Shown: piece by piece, positions 43,718-51,645 of the stretch
Position numbering within the stretch: position 1 is the first letter of the stretch
Layout: each line of letters opens with the position of its first letter
Assembly: GCF_034355335.1 (NCBI RefSeq)
Contig: NZ_CP136422.1
Span: 2,452,501 to 2,516,500 of the forward strand
Source of the DNA: Blautia coccoides
GTDB lineage: Bacteria; Bacillota; Clostridia; Lachnospirales; Lachnospiraceae
DNA: 64,000 bases
Reading direction: 5' to 3'
Notes under the pieces: model-generated
Databases searched by the model: none
Told to the model about the DNA's origin: nothing
Seen by the model: the letters and a program-made list of their open reading frames with translations, nothing else
Program-made: the position numbers and the translations under genes

Positions 43718-44704
43718 ATGCGTCCGCTGGAGACTTTTTTGGAGAAGACAGAACGTGTACCGCTGATGCCGGCACCCACACCGCTTCACCGCCTGCACAG
43801 GCTGGAGGAGCAATGGGGCTGCAGAGACATTTATATCAAACGTGATGATATGACAGGTATCGGCCCCGGGGGCAATAAGATTAGAAGCCTGGAATACATA
43901 CTGGGAGAGGCAGTAAAAGAAGGAAGCAGAGTGATCCTGGCTGCAGGACCCGCCCAATCCAATCTATGTACTCTGACTGCTGCGGCCTGCGCTAAGCTGG
44001 GACTGGACTGTGAGTTGGTCCACAATGGAGCAGAGCCGGAGAAAAAAGAGGGCAATCTTTTGCTGAACCAGATCCTCGGAGTGAAATCCCATTTCCTAGG
44101 AGAAGTGGACTCAGATGTCCGCAATGCTTTTGTGGAAGAGCTTTTTGAAAAATACCGCAAAGAGGGGAGAAATCCCTATGTGGTGAGAAATGGCGCGACC
44201 ACAGGAAGAGGTGCTCTGGGTTATACGGCAGCAGTACCGGAGCTTATGAAGCAGTGCAGGGAGCAGGGCATCAGCGGCATGACCATTTTTGCACCGGGCG
44301 GAAATGGCGGCGTGGCAGCAGGGCTGGTGTATGGAAATGCAGTTATGGGGAATCCCTTCCGTATCGTTATCGTAAGTGTGGAGGATGACAGAGAAAACCT
44401 GAGAAAACACATTGCGGATACTGTGGGGGAAGTGGAGGCCATAACGGGAATACCCGCAGGGAAACCTGTGGAAGAGCTCTGCAGTATTGAGGATGGTTTC
44501 CGGGGACAGGGCTGGGGTGTGAATACCAGCGAGAGTGCCCGGGAAATCTTTGAATTTGCCAGGGCAGAGGGTATTTTTATTGAAAATATCTATAACAGTA
44601 AAGTTCTGGTCGGCATGAGGGACTGGCTGGAAAAGGGAAAGACAAAAGGGCCTGTCTGCTATCTGCATACAGGAGGTTTTGGCTCTTTGTTTGCCCAGTA
44701 TTGA
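43718..44704 (+). CDS. D-cysteine desulfhydrase / ACC deaminase-like PLP enzyme
   Basis: A 328-residue fold-type II PLP enzyme. The PLP lysine is Lys54 in GPGGNKIRSLEY, the phosphate-binding loop is FAPGGNGGVAAGLVYG, and AGPAQSNLCTLTAAACAKLG follows the lysine. The best-known members are DcyD (D-cysteine to pyruvate, sulfide and ammonia) and ACC deaminase; L-cysteate lyase is another possibility. It lies between ridA and a NhaC-type carrier and is controlled by a DauR-like regulator, so D-amino acid catabolism is likely. Confidence 0.88.
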   Translation: MRPLETFLEKTERVPLMPAPTPLHRLHRLEEQWGCRDIYIKRDDMTGIGPGGNKIRSLEYILGEAVKEGSRVILAAGPAQSNLCTLTAAACAKLGLDCELVHNGAEPEKKEGNLLLNQILGVKSHFLGEVDSDVRNAFVEELFEKYRKEGRNPYVVRNGATTGRGALGYTAAVPELMKQCREQGISGMTIFAPGGNGGVAAGLVYGNAVMGNPFRIVIVSVEDDRENLRKHIADTVGEVEAITGIPAGKPVEELCSIEDGFRGQGWGVNTSESAREIFEFARAEGIFIENIYNSKVLVGMRDWLEKGKTKGPVCYLHTGGFGSLFAQY

Positions 44705-44725
44705 CATGAAAGAGGAGGGACTATT

Positions 44726-46156
44726 ATGGATTACGGTTTTTTGACATTAATTCCGCCAATCATTGCCATTGCATTTGCCATCGCGTTTCGGAAGGTGGCG
44801 CTTGCTCTGCTGATTGGTATCTTTTCAGGAGAACTGATCCTGTGCGGATGGAATCCCATCACCGCTGTAAATGAGATGGTGAACCAGATTTTGAGCGTAT
44901 GCGCAGATACCGGTAACCTGAAAACATTTCTGTTCACCACATTGATGGGCGCATTTGTTATTCTGGTGCGTGTGTCAGGCGGCGTCAATGGCTTTGTGAC
45001 GTATCTGACAGAGCAGGGCAATAAGGTAAAAAGTAAAAAAATGGCTATGATGATCGCCTATATCATCGGTATCATTATTTTCATTGACGGTCTTTTAAGT
45101 ATCATGTTCACCGGCGTTGTGACAAGACCACTGATCGACAAATATAAAGTTTCCAGAGAAAAACTGGCTTATATCTGTGACTCCACATCAGCTCCCATCA
45201 ATGCCATTATTCCGCTGAACTCCTGGGGCGCTATGCTCATGGGACTCATCGGGGCAGAGATCACTGCAGGCGTGATCACCGGAGACCCCATGAATCTTCT
45301 GATCCGCAGCCTTCCGTTCCAGTTCTACAGTATTGTATCTCTGGTTATGGTATTGTTCTATATACTAAGCGGAAAAGACTGGGGACCCATGAAAAAGGCT
45401 GAGGAACGTGTGCGTACTACAGGTAAGCTGTATGACGACGGCGTTGTTCCTCTGCTAAACGACAGTGAAGGATTTGATGAGCTGGTAGAGCAGGGAAAAG
45501 AGAATAAATGGAACATGATGCTTCCTCTTATCGTACTGATCGGCGGAACCTTCACCGGCCTGCTTATCACAGGAAAAGGAAACATCACACAGGGTGACGG
45601 AACTACTTCCATCCTCTATGCAGTTACCATTACACTGCTTGTTATGGGTGTGCTCTATACAAGGCAGAAGATCATGACCGGAAAACAGTTTGGGGATTAT
45701 GTGCTGAGAGGTGTCAGCAATATGCTCACGCTTGTTATCCTGCTGGTACTGGCATTCGCAATCGGCGGTGTGATCAAGACATTGGGTACAGGTACCTTCC
45801 TTGCAAGCCTGATCGGAGGAAGGATCAGCGGTGCTTTCGGACCTGCTATCATATTCCTTCTGGGCGCAGTTATGGCATTCAGCACAGGTACAAGCTGGGG
45901 AACTTTCTCCATCATGATGCCAATTGCCATTCCTATGGCAGTTGCTATGGATTCCAATATTCTGCTGGCTATCGGAGCGGTTGTCTCAGGCGGTATTTTT
46001 GGAGATCACTGTTCTCCTATTTCAGATACAACGATCCTGTCCTCCATGTCCGTGGGCACAGACCTGTTCTCCCATGTGAAGACACAGCTTCCCTATGCGC
46101 TGGTGACAGCGTCGATTGCCACAGTGCTGTATATTGTGTGCGGTCTGGTGATGTGA
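44726..46156 (+). CDS. NhaC family Na+/H+ antiporter-like carrier
   Basis: A 476-residue membrane protein with about 11-12 segments. Family features include FLTLIPPIIAIAFAIAFRKV at the start, PINAIIPLNSWGAML, FSTGTSWGTFSIMMPIAIPM and the late FGDHCSPISDTTILSSMSVG. NhaC-like carriers exchange Na+/H+ or amino acids. Given the cotranscribed PLP lyase and ridA, this member probably imports the amino acid substrate. A strong terminator follows. Confidence 0.9.
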   Translation: MDYGFLTLIPPIIAIAFAIAFRKVALALLIGIFSGELILCGWNPITAVNEMVNQILSVCADTGNLKTFLFTTLMGAFVILVRVSGGVNGFVTYLTEQGNKVKSKKMAMMIAYIIGIIIFIDGLLSIMFTGVVTRPLIDKYKVSREKLAYICDSTSAPINAIIPLNSWGAMLMGLIGAEITAGVITGDPMNLLIRSLPFQFYSIVSLVMVLFYILSGKDWGPMKKAEERVRTTGKLYDDGVVPLLNDSEGFDELVEQGKENKWNMMLPLIVLIGGTFTGLLITGKGNITQGDGTTSILYAVTITLLVMGVLYTRQKIMTGKQFGDYVLRGVSNMLTLVILLVLAFAIGGVIKTLGTGTFLASLIGGRISGAFGPAIIFLLGAVMAFSTGTSWGTFSIMMPIAIPMAVAMDSNILLAIGAVVSGGIFGDHCSPISDTTILSSMSVGTDLFSHVKTQLPYALVTASIATVLYIVCGLVM

Positions 46157-46176
46157 TCTTGTACTAAAATATTTCG

Positions 46177-46216
46177 GCGTCTGCCATCCGGAAAACGGAG
46201 GCAGACGCTTTTTTTT
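46177..46216 (+). terminator. Terminator of the ridA-nhaC operon
   Basis: GCGTCTGCC (46177-46185) pairs with GGCAGACGC (46200-46208), with an inner CCG/CGG pair and eight T residues after. Confidence 0.9.
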
Positions 46217-46292
46217 GTGGGAAAACCAGTTCTGATTTGACAAGGAGGACGGCAGGCGGTAGACTGGTAAAAAAGTGTAAACGGAGGCAGAT

Positions 46293-46691
46293 ATGGCAAA
46301 AGCAAATATGAAGATCCACCTGTCCGCCAGCGCGGAACAGGTTTGGAAGGTGATCACGGATAATAAGAATTACAACTGGCGCAGTGATCTGAGCAGGATC
46401 GAAGAGATGGGTGACGGAAAGACTTTTGTGGAGTATACAAAAAACGGATATCCAACCACCTTTACCATCACCAGGAAGGTGCCGTTTAGCCGGTATGAAT
46501 TTGATATGGAAAATGAAAATATGAGGGGCCATTGGACTGGTCTGCTTCGGGAGAGCGGAAACGGAACGGAGATAGATTTTACAGAAGAAGTGGAGATGAA
46601 GAAACCATTTATGAAATTTGCTGCAAATATGTATCTGAAAAAGCAGCAGAAAAAGTACGCGGAAGATCTGAAAAAAGAGCTGGGAGTATAG
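46293..46691 (+). CDS. SRPBCC (START-like) family protein
   Basis: A 132-residue protein with polyketide-cyclase/START-like sequence: MKIHLSASAEQVWKVITDN at the N-terminus, YPTTFTITRKVPFSRYEFDM, TGLLRESGNGTEIDFTEEVE, and a C-terminal amphipathic helix (YLKKQQKKYAEDLKKEL). Such proteins bind hydrophobic ligands in a helix-grip fold; the ligand is unknown. It begins an operon with two acetyltransferases and the broken DinB-like gene. Confidence 0.85.
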   Translation: MAKANMKIHLSASAEQVWKVITDNKNYNWRSDLSRIEEMGDGKTFVEYTKNGYPTTFTITRKVPFSRYEFDMENENMRGHWTGLLRESGNGTEIDFTEEVEMKKPFMKFAANMYLKKQQKKYAEDLKKELGV

Positions 46692-46692
46692 A

Positions 46693-47244
46693 ATGACAGA
46701 GGAGCAGATATCTATCAGGGACAGAATAGAGATTCCGGGAGAAAAATATGTGTGCCCCACAGTTATGGGGAAAGTTGTTTTGCGGATGGCAGACCGGGAG
46801 GAGACGCAAGCTCTTACGGAGATAAGAATGGCATATCTGAAGGATGAGCATGGAGAATTGGAACACGGAACTGCGGAGGTCATACGCAGACAACTGCCGG
46901 GATATTTTGCGCGGCATCTGGGGCGTGACCTTCATGTGTTCGTGGCTGTGGATGCGCAGGGGGAAATGGCGTCGTCCGCTTTTTTGCTGGTGACAGAGCG
47001 TCCGGCAAAGCCTGACTGTATCAGCGGTAAAAATGGAACGGTGCTCAATGTTTATACAGAGCCTGCTTACAGAAGACAGGGAATCGCCGGGCAGCTTATG
47101 GAGATGCTGCTGAAAAAAGCAGAGAAAATGGACCTAAGCTATGTGGATCTGAAAGCAACAAAAGAGGGGTATGGGCTTTATAAGAAATTGGGATTTGAGG
47201 ATGGAGAGGCAATCTACACTGATATGAGGTATAGGATCGGATAG
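46693..47244 (+). CDS. GNAT family N-acetyltransferase
   Basis: A 183-residue GNAT enzyme. Acetyl-CoA binding motif A is VLNVYTEPAYRRQGIAGQLM (about residues 117-136), followed by DLKATKEGYGLYKKLGFED. The first ~35 residues (TEEQISIRDRIEIPG) are an unusual extension. GGGAG precedes the ATG, one base after the previous stop. The substrate is unknown. Confidence 0.9.
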   Translation: MTEEQISIRDRIEIPGEKYVCPTVMGKVVLRMADREETQALTEIRMAYLKDEHGELEHGTAEVIRRQLPGYFARHLGRDLHVFVAVDAQGEMASSAFLLVTERPAKPDCISGKNGTVLNVYTEPAYRRQGIAGQLMEMLLKKAEKMDLSYVDLKATKEGYGLYKKLGFEDGEAIYTDMRYRIG

Positions 47245-47259
47245 GATAGGGAGGTATAG

Positions 47260-48012
47260 ATGGATAAGATAGAAATGATGGCAGTTGTCAAAGGGCATCT
47301 GGCGGATTTTTTAGAATGCGAAACAGAGATTTTTGAACAGAGAGGTCTTGTATTCCATAATGCAGGGAAAAGGGCAGAGGGGTATCAGAATCCATTTTTC
47401 CAAGTCATCAGTCTTGGGGAGACCATTGTTGCGGCGGTGTCACCGTCTGTCCGGCCAATTGCCAAAAAGCTGCTGACCGGGAAAAGCCGGGAGGAGATTT
47501 TTGAATGTCCTCTTCTTTATGGGCAGTCGATCTATTACATACCGGACGCAAAAGGGAACCGGAGAACAGAGCTTTTGCCGGGATATACATACAGGGAGCT
47601 GGAAGGGGACGCACTGGGACAGCTTCTGGGGATAAAAGGATTTGACAATTCCCTGATGTTTGATGAGAGGGGCAGAACAGGTACACATATAGTATTTTAC
47701 GCGGAGAGGAACGGGGAGATCGCAGGGCTTGCCGGAGCGTCCATAGAATCTGACAGAGTTTGGGAAATTGGTGTGGATGTGATGGAAAAGTATCGTAAGG
47801 GTGGACTGGCATCTGTGCTTGTAAATCATCTGATGCATGATATTCTGGAAAGAGATATCCTTCCTATCTACTGCGCGGCCTCCTCAAACGCAGCGTCCCA
47901 GGCTGCTGCATTTCGGGCAGGGTTTCAGCCGTGCTGGATAAGTACCTATAAGAATATATTGGACGGCAGTTCCGGGTATGATGAGCTGGTGCGGAGACTG
48001 TATGCAGAATAG
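47260..48012 (+). CDS. GNAT family N-acetyltransferase, two-domain type
   Basis: A 250-residue protein. The C-terminal half carries the GNAT fold: EIAGLAGASIESDRVWEIGV, VMEKYRKGGLASVLVNHLMH (motif A), then CAASSNAASQAAAFRAGFQP. The N-terminal ~120 residues form a separate alpha/beta region (SPSVRPIAKKLLTGKSREEI) found in a subgroup of acetyltransferases. It lies 15 bases after the previous GNAT gene with GGGAGG before the ATG. The substrate is unknown. Confidence 0.87.
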   Translation: MDKIEMMAVVKGHLADFLECETEIFEQRGLVFHNAGKRAEGYQNPFFQVISLGETIVAAVSPSVRPIAKKLLTGKSREEIFECPLLYGQSIYYIPDAKGNRRTELLPGYTYRELEGDALGQLLGIKGFDNSLMFDERGRTGTHIVFYAERNGEIAGLAGASIESDRVWEIGVDVMEKYRKGGLASVLVNHLMHDILERDILPIYCAASSNAASQAAAFRAGFQPCWISTYKNILDGSSGYDELVRRLYAE

Positions 48013-48025
48013 AAGGGATTCAGTT

Positions 48026-48678
48026 ATGGAGTACGGGAAATATTCGGAGGTCATCAGAGAGCAGACAGACAGGGCCTTGTGGGAAGTTGGAAATGTGATG
48101 GCGTGTATTCCGGACGCGATTTGGGAAAAGGAATATTGCGGAATGCCTTTGTGGAAACATGTGTATCATATGCTGCATTCTCTGGATTTATGGTTTATAA
48201 ATCCAGATGATACGGAGTACAAAGAACCGGAAATTCATGTGAAAGATTTAAATAATCTGGATGTGGTTACTAAAAAAACACTTTCTCGTAAAGAAGTAAG
48301 CGTCTATTTCGGGGATGTGGAGAAGAAAATTAAGGATTATACCGGGAGACTGGAGGATGAAGAACTGTTACTGAGACCGGAAGGGTGTAAGTATACGCGA
48401 TTTAACACAGGCATTTGCACACCCATATGGGGATGATAATGGGATTTATAACAGCGGAGACAGGCATGTGGCCCAGAGTGTGTTTGAAAATTCATTCCGA
48501 CAATCTGCATGCCCCACTTTGCGGTATATTTGCCCCCAATTCGGTCAACGTAGCCCGCTACGCCTCCCTCATCAGGGTCAAAGACGCACAGCTTGCCGAA
48601 AGCAATTTTTAAACACACTCTAGAGCCCTGGGACTAGAAGGAGAATTCCCGGACGGGGAATATCAAAAATATTTTTGA
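48026..48678 (+). pseudogene. DinB-like protein gene broken by a frameshift and a MITE-like insertion
   Basis: Frame 1 runs 48026-48436 and gives a DinB-type start (REQTDRALWEVGNVMACIPD, MPLWKHVYHMLHSLDLWF). Near 48395-48415 the frame shifts: the expected continuation HTHMGMIMGFITAETGMWPR is readable one frame over until 48478. A 147-bp element (48475-48621) then interrupts it. Removing the element joins WPR to ALGLEGEFPDGEYQKYF and a stop at 48678. DinB-like proteins are four-helix metal enzymes, often thiol-dependent transferases. Two independent lesions mean no functional full-length product. Confidence 0.85.
48475..48621. mobile_element. MITE-like element inserted in the DinB-like gene, copy 2
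   Basis: A 147-bp element with 18-bp terminal inverted repeats, AGAGTGTGTTTGAAAATT (48475-48492) and AATTTTTAAACACACTCT (48604-48621), one mismatch. AGAG recurs at 48622-48625, so a 4-bp AGAG target duplication is possible if the element is taken to start at 48479. It encodes no transposase. Its core folds: outer stem 48529-48537 with 48574-48582 and inner hairpin CGTAGC-CC-GCTACG (48549-48562). The interior is shared with 12083-12196. Confidence 0.8.
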
Positions 48679-48681
48679 GAA

Positions 48682-48747
48682 GAGTATCCTTTGGGGTGGG
48701 AATAGGAGAAAATGTTTCTGGAATAATTGAAGGGAGGGTGTTATAAT
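48682..48747. repeat. 66-bp direct repeat flanking the IS, left copy
   Basis: Identical to 50745-50810; begins GAGTATCCTTTGGGGTGGGA and ends GGTGTTATAAT. It reads as a long target-site duplication made by the insertion sequence between the copies. Confidence 0.9.
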
Positions 48748-50744
48748 CCCATCTTTGACAGCTAAAATCCGTAGAATGCCTTAAACAAGGCTTCCTACGG
48801 ATTTTTTAGTAGTTAAAAATGTAGCTATATATTATTACTTTTTCTTCTTGGATGTACGTATTACTTTACGCATATTTACATCGGTTATGATCTGATAATC
48901 CGTACGGAAACCTGCTGATTCATGCAGGGCATCCGTGAGATCTGTTCTTGTATATACAGGAGTGTAACCCATCTTTTCGCCGGGACGGGCCATAACCATA
49001 CTTTTCAGTGTGCTCAGGATTTCCTCGCAGGTATATTTTTCATCCAGCTTCTTTTCAAGTGTCCGGTATACTACAAGGGCGATAAAGCATGTGATGAAAT
49101 GGGCACGGATGTGGTCTTCTGTCTGAAGATATACAGGACGGGCCCTGAAGCCGGTCTTCATAATCCGGAAACATTCCTCAATCTCCCAGCGTTTCTTATT
49201 GATTCTTACAATCTCATCTACTCCCATGTCGTTAAGGTTCGTACATACGGCATAGAAACCATCATAGCGTTCCTCTTCCTGAATGGCATCTGTATTCAGG
49301 TAAACCCTCTCTTCGGAGCAGATTTCCCCGTCTTTCGTTGCTTTATCTCTGGATATAAACCGGTGGGGATCATTCTGGTTTTTGGGCCGTTGCTTGTAGT
49401 TCCCGCTGTCAATAAGCTGCAGGGCCCGTTCCACCTGCCCGTTCCTGATTTTCCTCTGGTAGTTTTTATATTTCAATGAAAATGAAATGATCAGGTGCTG
49501 TTCTAAAGGTTTTGTACCGCTTTTGATTTTCCTTTGGGAAAGGTCTTCTTTGATCCAGCGGTCTTTGTAAAAAATCTTATTGTAATCTCTGGTTTCATCA
49601 ATCTCATCAAGACTGAAAGACTTGTCAGAACCTGCAAGATGCCATCCGGCCGGATCAAGTGCGAAATCTTTGAGGTATCCGGGAAGCTGTTTGACGGACT
49701 GTGTGGTAATAAAGCTGCGGATCTGTACCCCGCCAAGTGTCCTGTCATTGAACTTCCTGTTTGTTTTTGAAGAAAGCCCGGCATCCGTGCAGACAACAAC
49801 CTGTCCAAGGCCATAATCCTGGAGCACCTTCTTCTCCAAGGGCTTCAGGGTGGGCTGCTCATTCTGGTTTCCGGGATAAATATCGAAGGCCAGTGGAATC
49901 CCGTCATAATCCATAAATAACCCCATGCCCACGATAGGAAGAGGCTGGTGTTGTTTACTTTTTCCGTACCGGCGCAGGTCATCGGCCTCTTCCAGTTCAA
50001 AGAAGTAATTCGTGCAGTCATAGTAAAGGATATCCTTTCTGCGTTCTATGGCTTTTTGGCTGTTTTTGTAAAGCTGTGCCTGTATAAAATCGTTCTCTTC
50101 TGAAAGGACAGAAAGCGCGCGGTAGATATCATGAAGTTCAAAGGTTGGCTGTTCTACGAATTTGGCAGCCTGTTTATTGGAAGAGAGCTTTGAAGAGGGG
50201 AAAAGTATTCTGGTATAAATAAGTTTTGAGAGGACATCATTCAGGTCATATTCAAAAGAATGACGGGATGAGATATCCCTGCAGATCTTATCCAGTCCCA
50301 GACTATAGTAAATGCTCTGTAGAAAGAGGTAGCCGCAGTTGAAAAGTTTTTGCTCCCCCTTTTTGAGAAGCCTGGAAGGGGAATAGCTGACAATGATCTC
50401 TTTGTTTTCATCATACTCCCTGCGGTTCAATTCGTTGACGTACTCCTGTGCCCACACGTAGGGATCTTTTCCGCCAGCCTTAGCGGTAACTTCTGTTAGG
50501 TTTCCGAGTTTTTCCACGGTTATCGTAGTCACGCTGCCGTTGGGTTTCCGAATCGTTTTTTGGACATAAAAGGATGCAGAATTTTTCGATTTGCTGACTG
50601 TAAGTTTCATGTTGCTCACCTCCTGCCCTTATTATATCATATATAGCCATAAATAGCTACAACTAAATGGATAAAATTTGACAAAAAAATACAGGCTTTA
50701 TGCGGCCTGCAGGTGTTTTTCTTTTGTTCAGCTGTCAAACTTCC
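48748..50744. mobile_element. IS1634-like insertion sequence, complete
   Basis: An element of about 2.0 kb carrying one transposase gene on the minus strand. Inverted terminal repeats contain TTTGACAGCT (48754-48763) and AGCTGTCAAA (50730-50739), five to six bases inside each end. It is flanked by identical 66-bp direct repeats; unusually long, variable target duplications are a described trait of IS1634. A hairpin (48764-48774 with 48795-48805) terminates transposase transcription and insulates the left end. Confidence 0.88.
48835..50619 (-). CDS. IS1634-family transposase
   Basis: A 594-residue DDE transposase of the IS4 superfamily. Catalytic residues are recognisable: the first Asp in ILYYDCTNYFFE, the second in VVVCTDAGLSSK, and the Glu in NKKRWEIEECFRIMKTGFRA (the Y/RxxE-K signature). 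A basic C-terminus ends VIRTSKKKK. The frame is intact with a GGAGGTGAGC site before the ATG, so the element may still be active. Confidence 0.93.
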   Translation of the reverse strand: MSNMKLTVSKSKNSASFYVQKTIRKPNGSVTTITVEKLGNLTEVTAKAGGKDPYVWAQEYVNELNRREYDENKEIIVSYSPSRLLKKGEQKLFNCGYLFLQSIYYSLGLDKICRDISSRHSFEYDLNDVLSKLIYTRILFPSSKLSSNKQAAKFVEQPTFELHDIYRALSVLSEENDFIQAQLYKNSQKAIERRKDILYYDCTNYFFELEEADDLRRYGKSKQHQPLPIVGMGLFMDYDGIPLAFDIYPGNQNEQPTLKPLEKKVLQDYGLGQVVVCTDAGLSSKTNRKFNDRTLGGVQIRSFITTQSVKQLPGYLKDFALDPAGWHLAGSDKSFSLDEIDETRDYNKIFYKDRWIKEDLSQRKIKSGTKPLEQHLIISFSLKYKNYQRKIRNGQVERALQLIDSGNYKQRPKNQNDPHRFISRDKATKDGEICSEERVYLNTDAIQEEERYDGFYAVCTNLNDMGVDEIVRINKKRWEIEECFRIMKTGFRARPVYLQTEDHIRAHFITCFIALVVYRTLEKKLDEKYTCEEILSTLKSMVMARPGEKMGYTPVYTRTDLTDALHESAGFRTDYQIITDVNMRKVIRTSKKKK

Positions 50745-50810
50745 GAGTATCCTTTGGGGTGGGAATAGGAGAAAATGTTTCTGGAATAATTGAAGGGAGG
50801 GTGTTATAAT
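50745..50810. repeat. 66-bp direct repeat flanking the IS, right copy
   Basis: Exact copy of 48682-48747. Immediately followed by the CRISPR leader region. Confidence 0.9.
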
Positions 50811-50986
50811 AAAACAATACAGGGTAGTGCGAAAGGTAAGTGAACATAAATATATGGAGGGATTCGCACTGATAAAAGAATGGTTTGTGATTTGTTTTGG
50901 TAATGGGATTAGGGGATGTAAGTGGAAAATTGGATATTTTGTATAAAAATGGTGATTAATAATGGGAGTGTTTGGATAAAATTGCC
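50811..50986 (+). promoter_or_regulatory. CRISPR leader region
   Basis: 176 AT-rich, non-coding bases on the side of the array where the repeats are most uniform, which is where a leader is expected. Contains an 8-bp inverted repeat AGTGCGAA (50826-50833)/TTCGCACT (50863-50870). No cas gene or fragment is seen between it and the IS. Confidence 0.6.
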
Positions 50987-51600
50987 GTCTCTGGCTTTGT
51001 GCCGGAGTGAATTGAAATTGTATTTTCTACTTATACATGGAAAAAGATTGAGGTCTCTGGCTTTGTGCCGGAGTGAATTGAAATCATATCCAGTATACAC
51101 AGATAATAAATCAATACGTCTCTGGCTTTGTGCCGGAGTGAATTGAAATATAAAATTCCCAGGCTTTTCGCGCGAGGCCGGCTGTCTCTGGCTTTGTGCC
51201 GGAGTGAATTGAAATTGCCTTGCTTTCACAATATTATTTGCGACATCACGTCTCTGGCTTTGTGCCGGAGTGAATTGAAATTCTGATGCAGTTATAGCAT
51301 TCTGCACAGAGATTCGTCTCTGGCTTTGTGCCGGAGTGAATTGAAATAGCAAAAGCAGGAGGCGCAGAGGTATCAGACTCCGGTCTCTGGCTTTGTGCCG
51401 GAGTGAATTGAAATATTATTATCAATATAGCAGATGCAAAGATACTAGTCTCTGGCTTTGTGCCGGAGTGGATTGAAATTTTGACGGATTTCACAAAGTT
51501 CTCAGGGGCCTTGTCTCTAGCTTTGCGCTGGGGTGGATTGAAATCTGCTGAAGCTGGGGAAAAACATTTTCAGCCAGGTCTCCAGCTTCGCACTGGAGTA
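50987..51600 (+). CRISPR. CRISPR array, type I-C-like repeat, nine full repeats plus one degenerate
   Basis: 32-bp repeats starting GTCTCTGGCTTTGTGCCGGA and ending GTGAATTGAAAT begin at 50987, 51053, 51118, 51184, 51250, 51316, 51383, 51448 and 51513; a truncated tenth starts at 51578. The nine spacers are 33-35 bp and all different. The GTGRATTGAAAT end and internal palindrome (CTCTGGC/GCCGGAG) fit type I-C. Repeats 8-10 diverge, marking the trailer end. No cas genes lie in the window. Confidence 0.96.
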
Positions 51601-51645
51601 TAAGCACAAAAATCACTACAAGCACAAAACACAGGAGATACCCAT

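Noticed and set aside
48529..48582. Hammerhead-ribozyme resemblance on the minus strand (CTGATGAG ... CCGAATT)
   Set aside because: The 12.1-kb copy has CCGATGAG, and both have GAAT rather than GAAA after stem II, so essential core bases are missing.
48415..48612. A 65-codon frame starting HTHMGM
   Set aside because: It is the shifted remainder of the DinB-like gene running on into the MITE-like element, not a separate gene.
50909..51494. Frames encoding repeated FQFTPAQSQR or SIHSGTKPET peptides
   Set aside because: These are translations of the CRISPR repeat, whose repeat-plus-spacer length keeps the frame open by chance.
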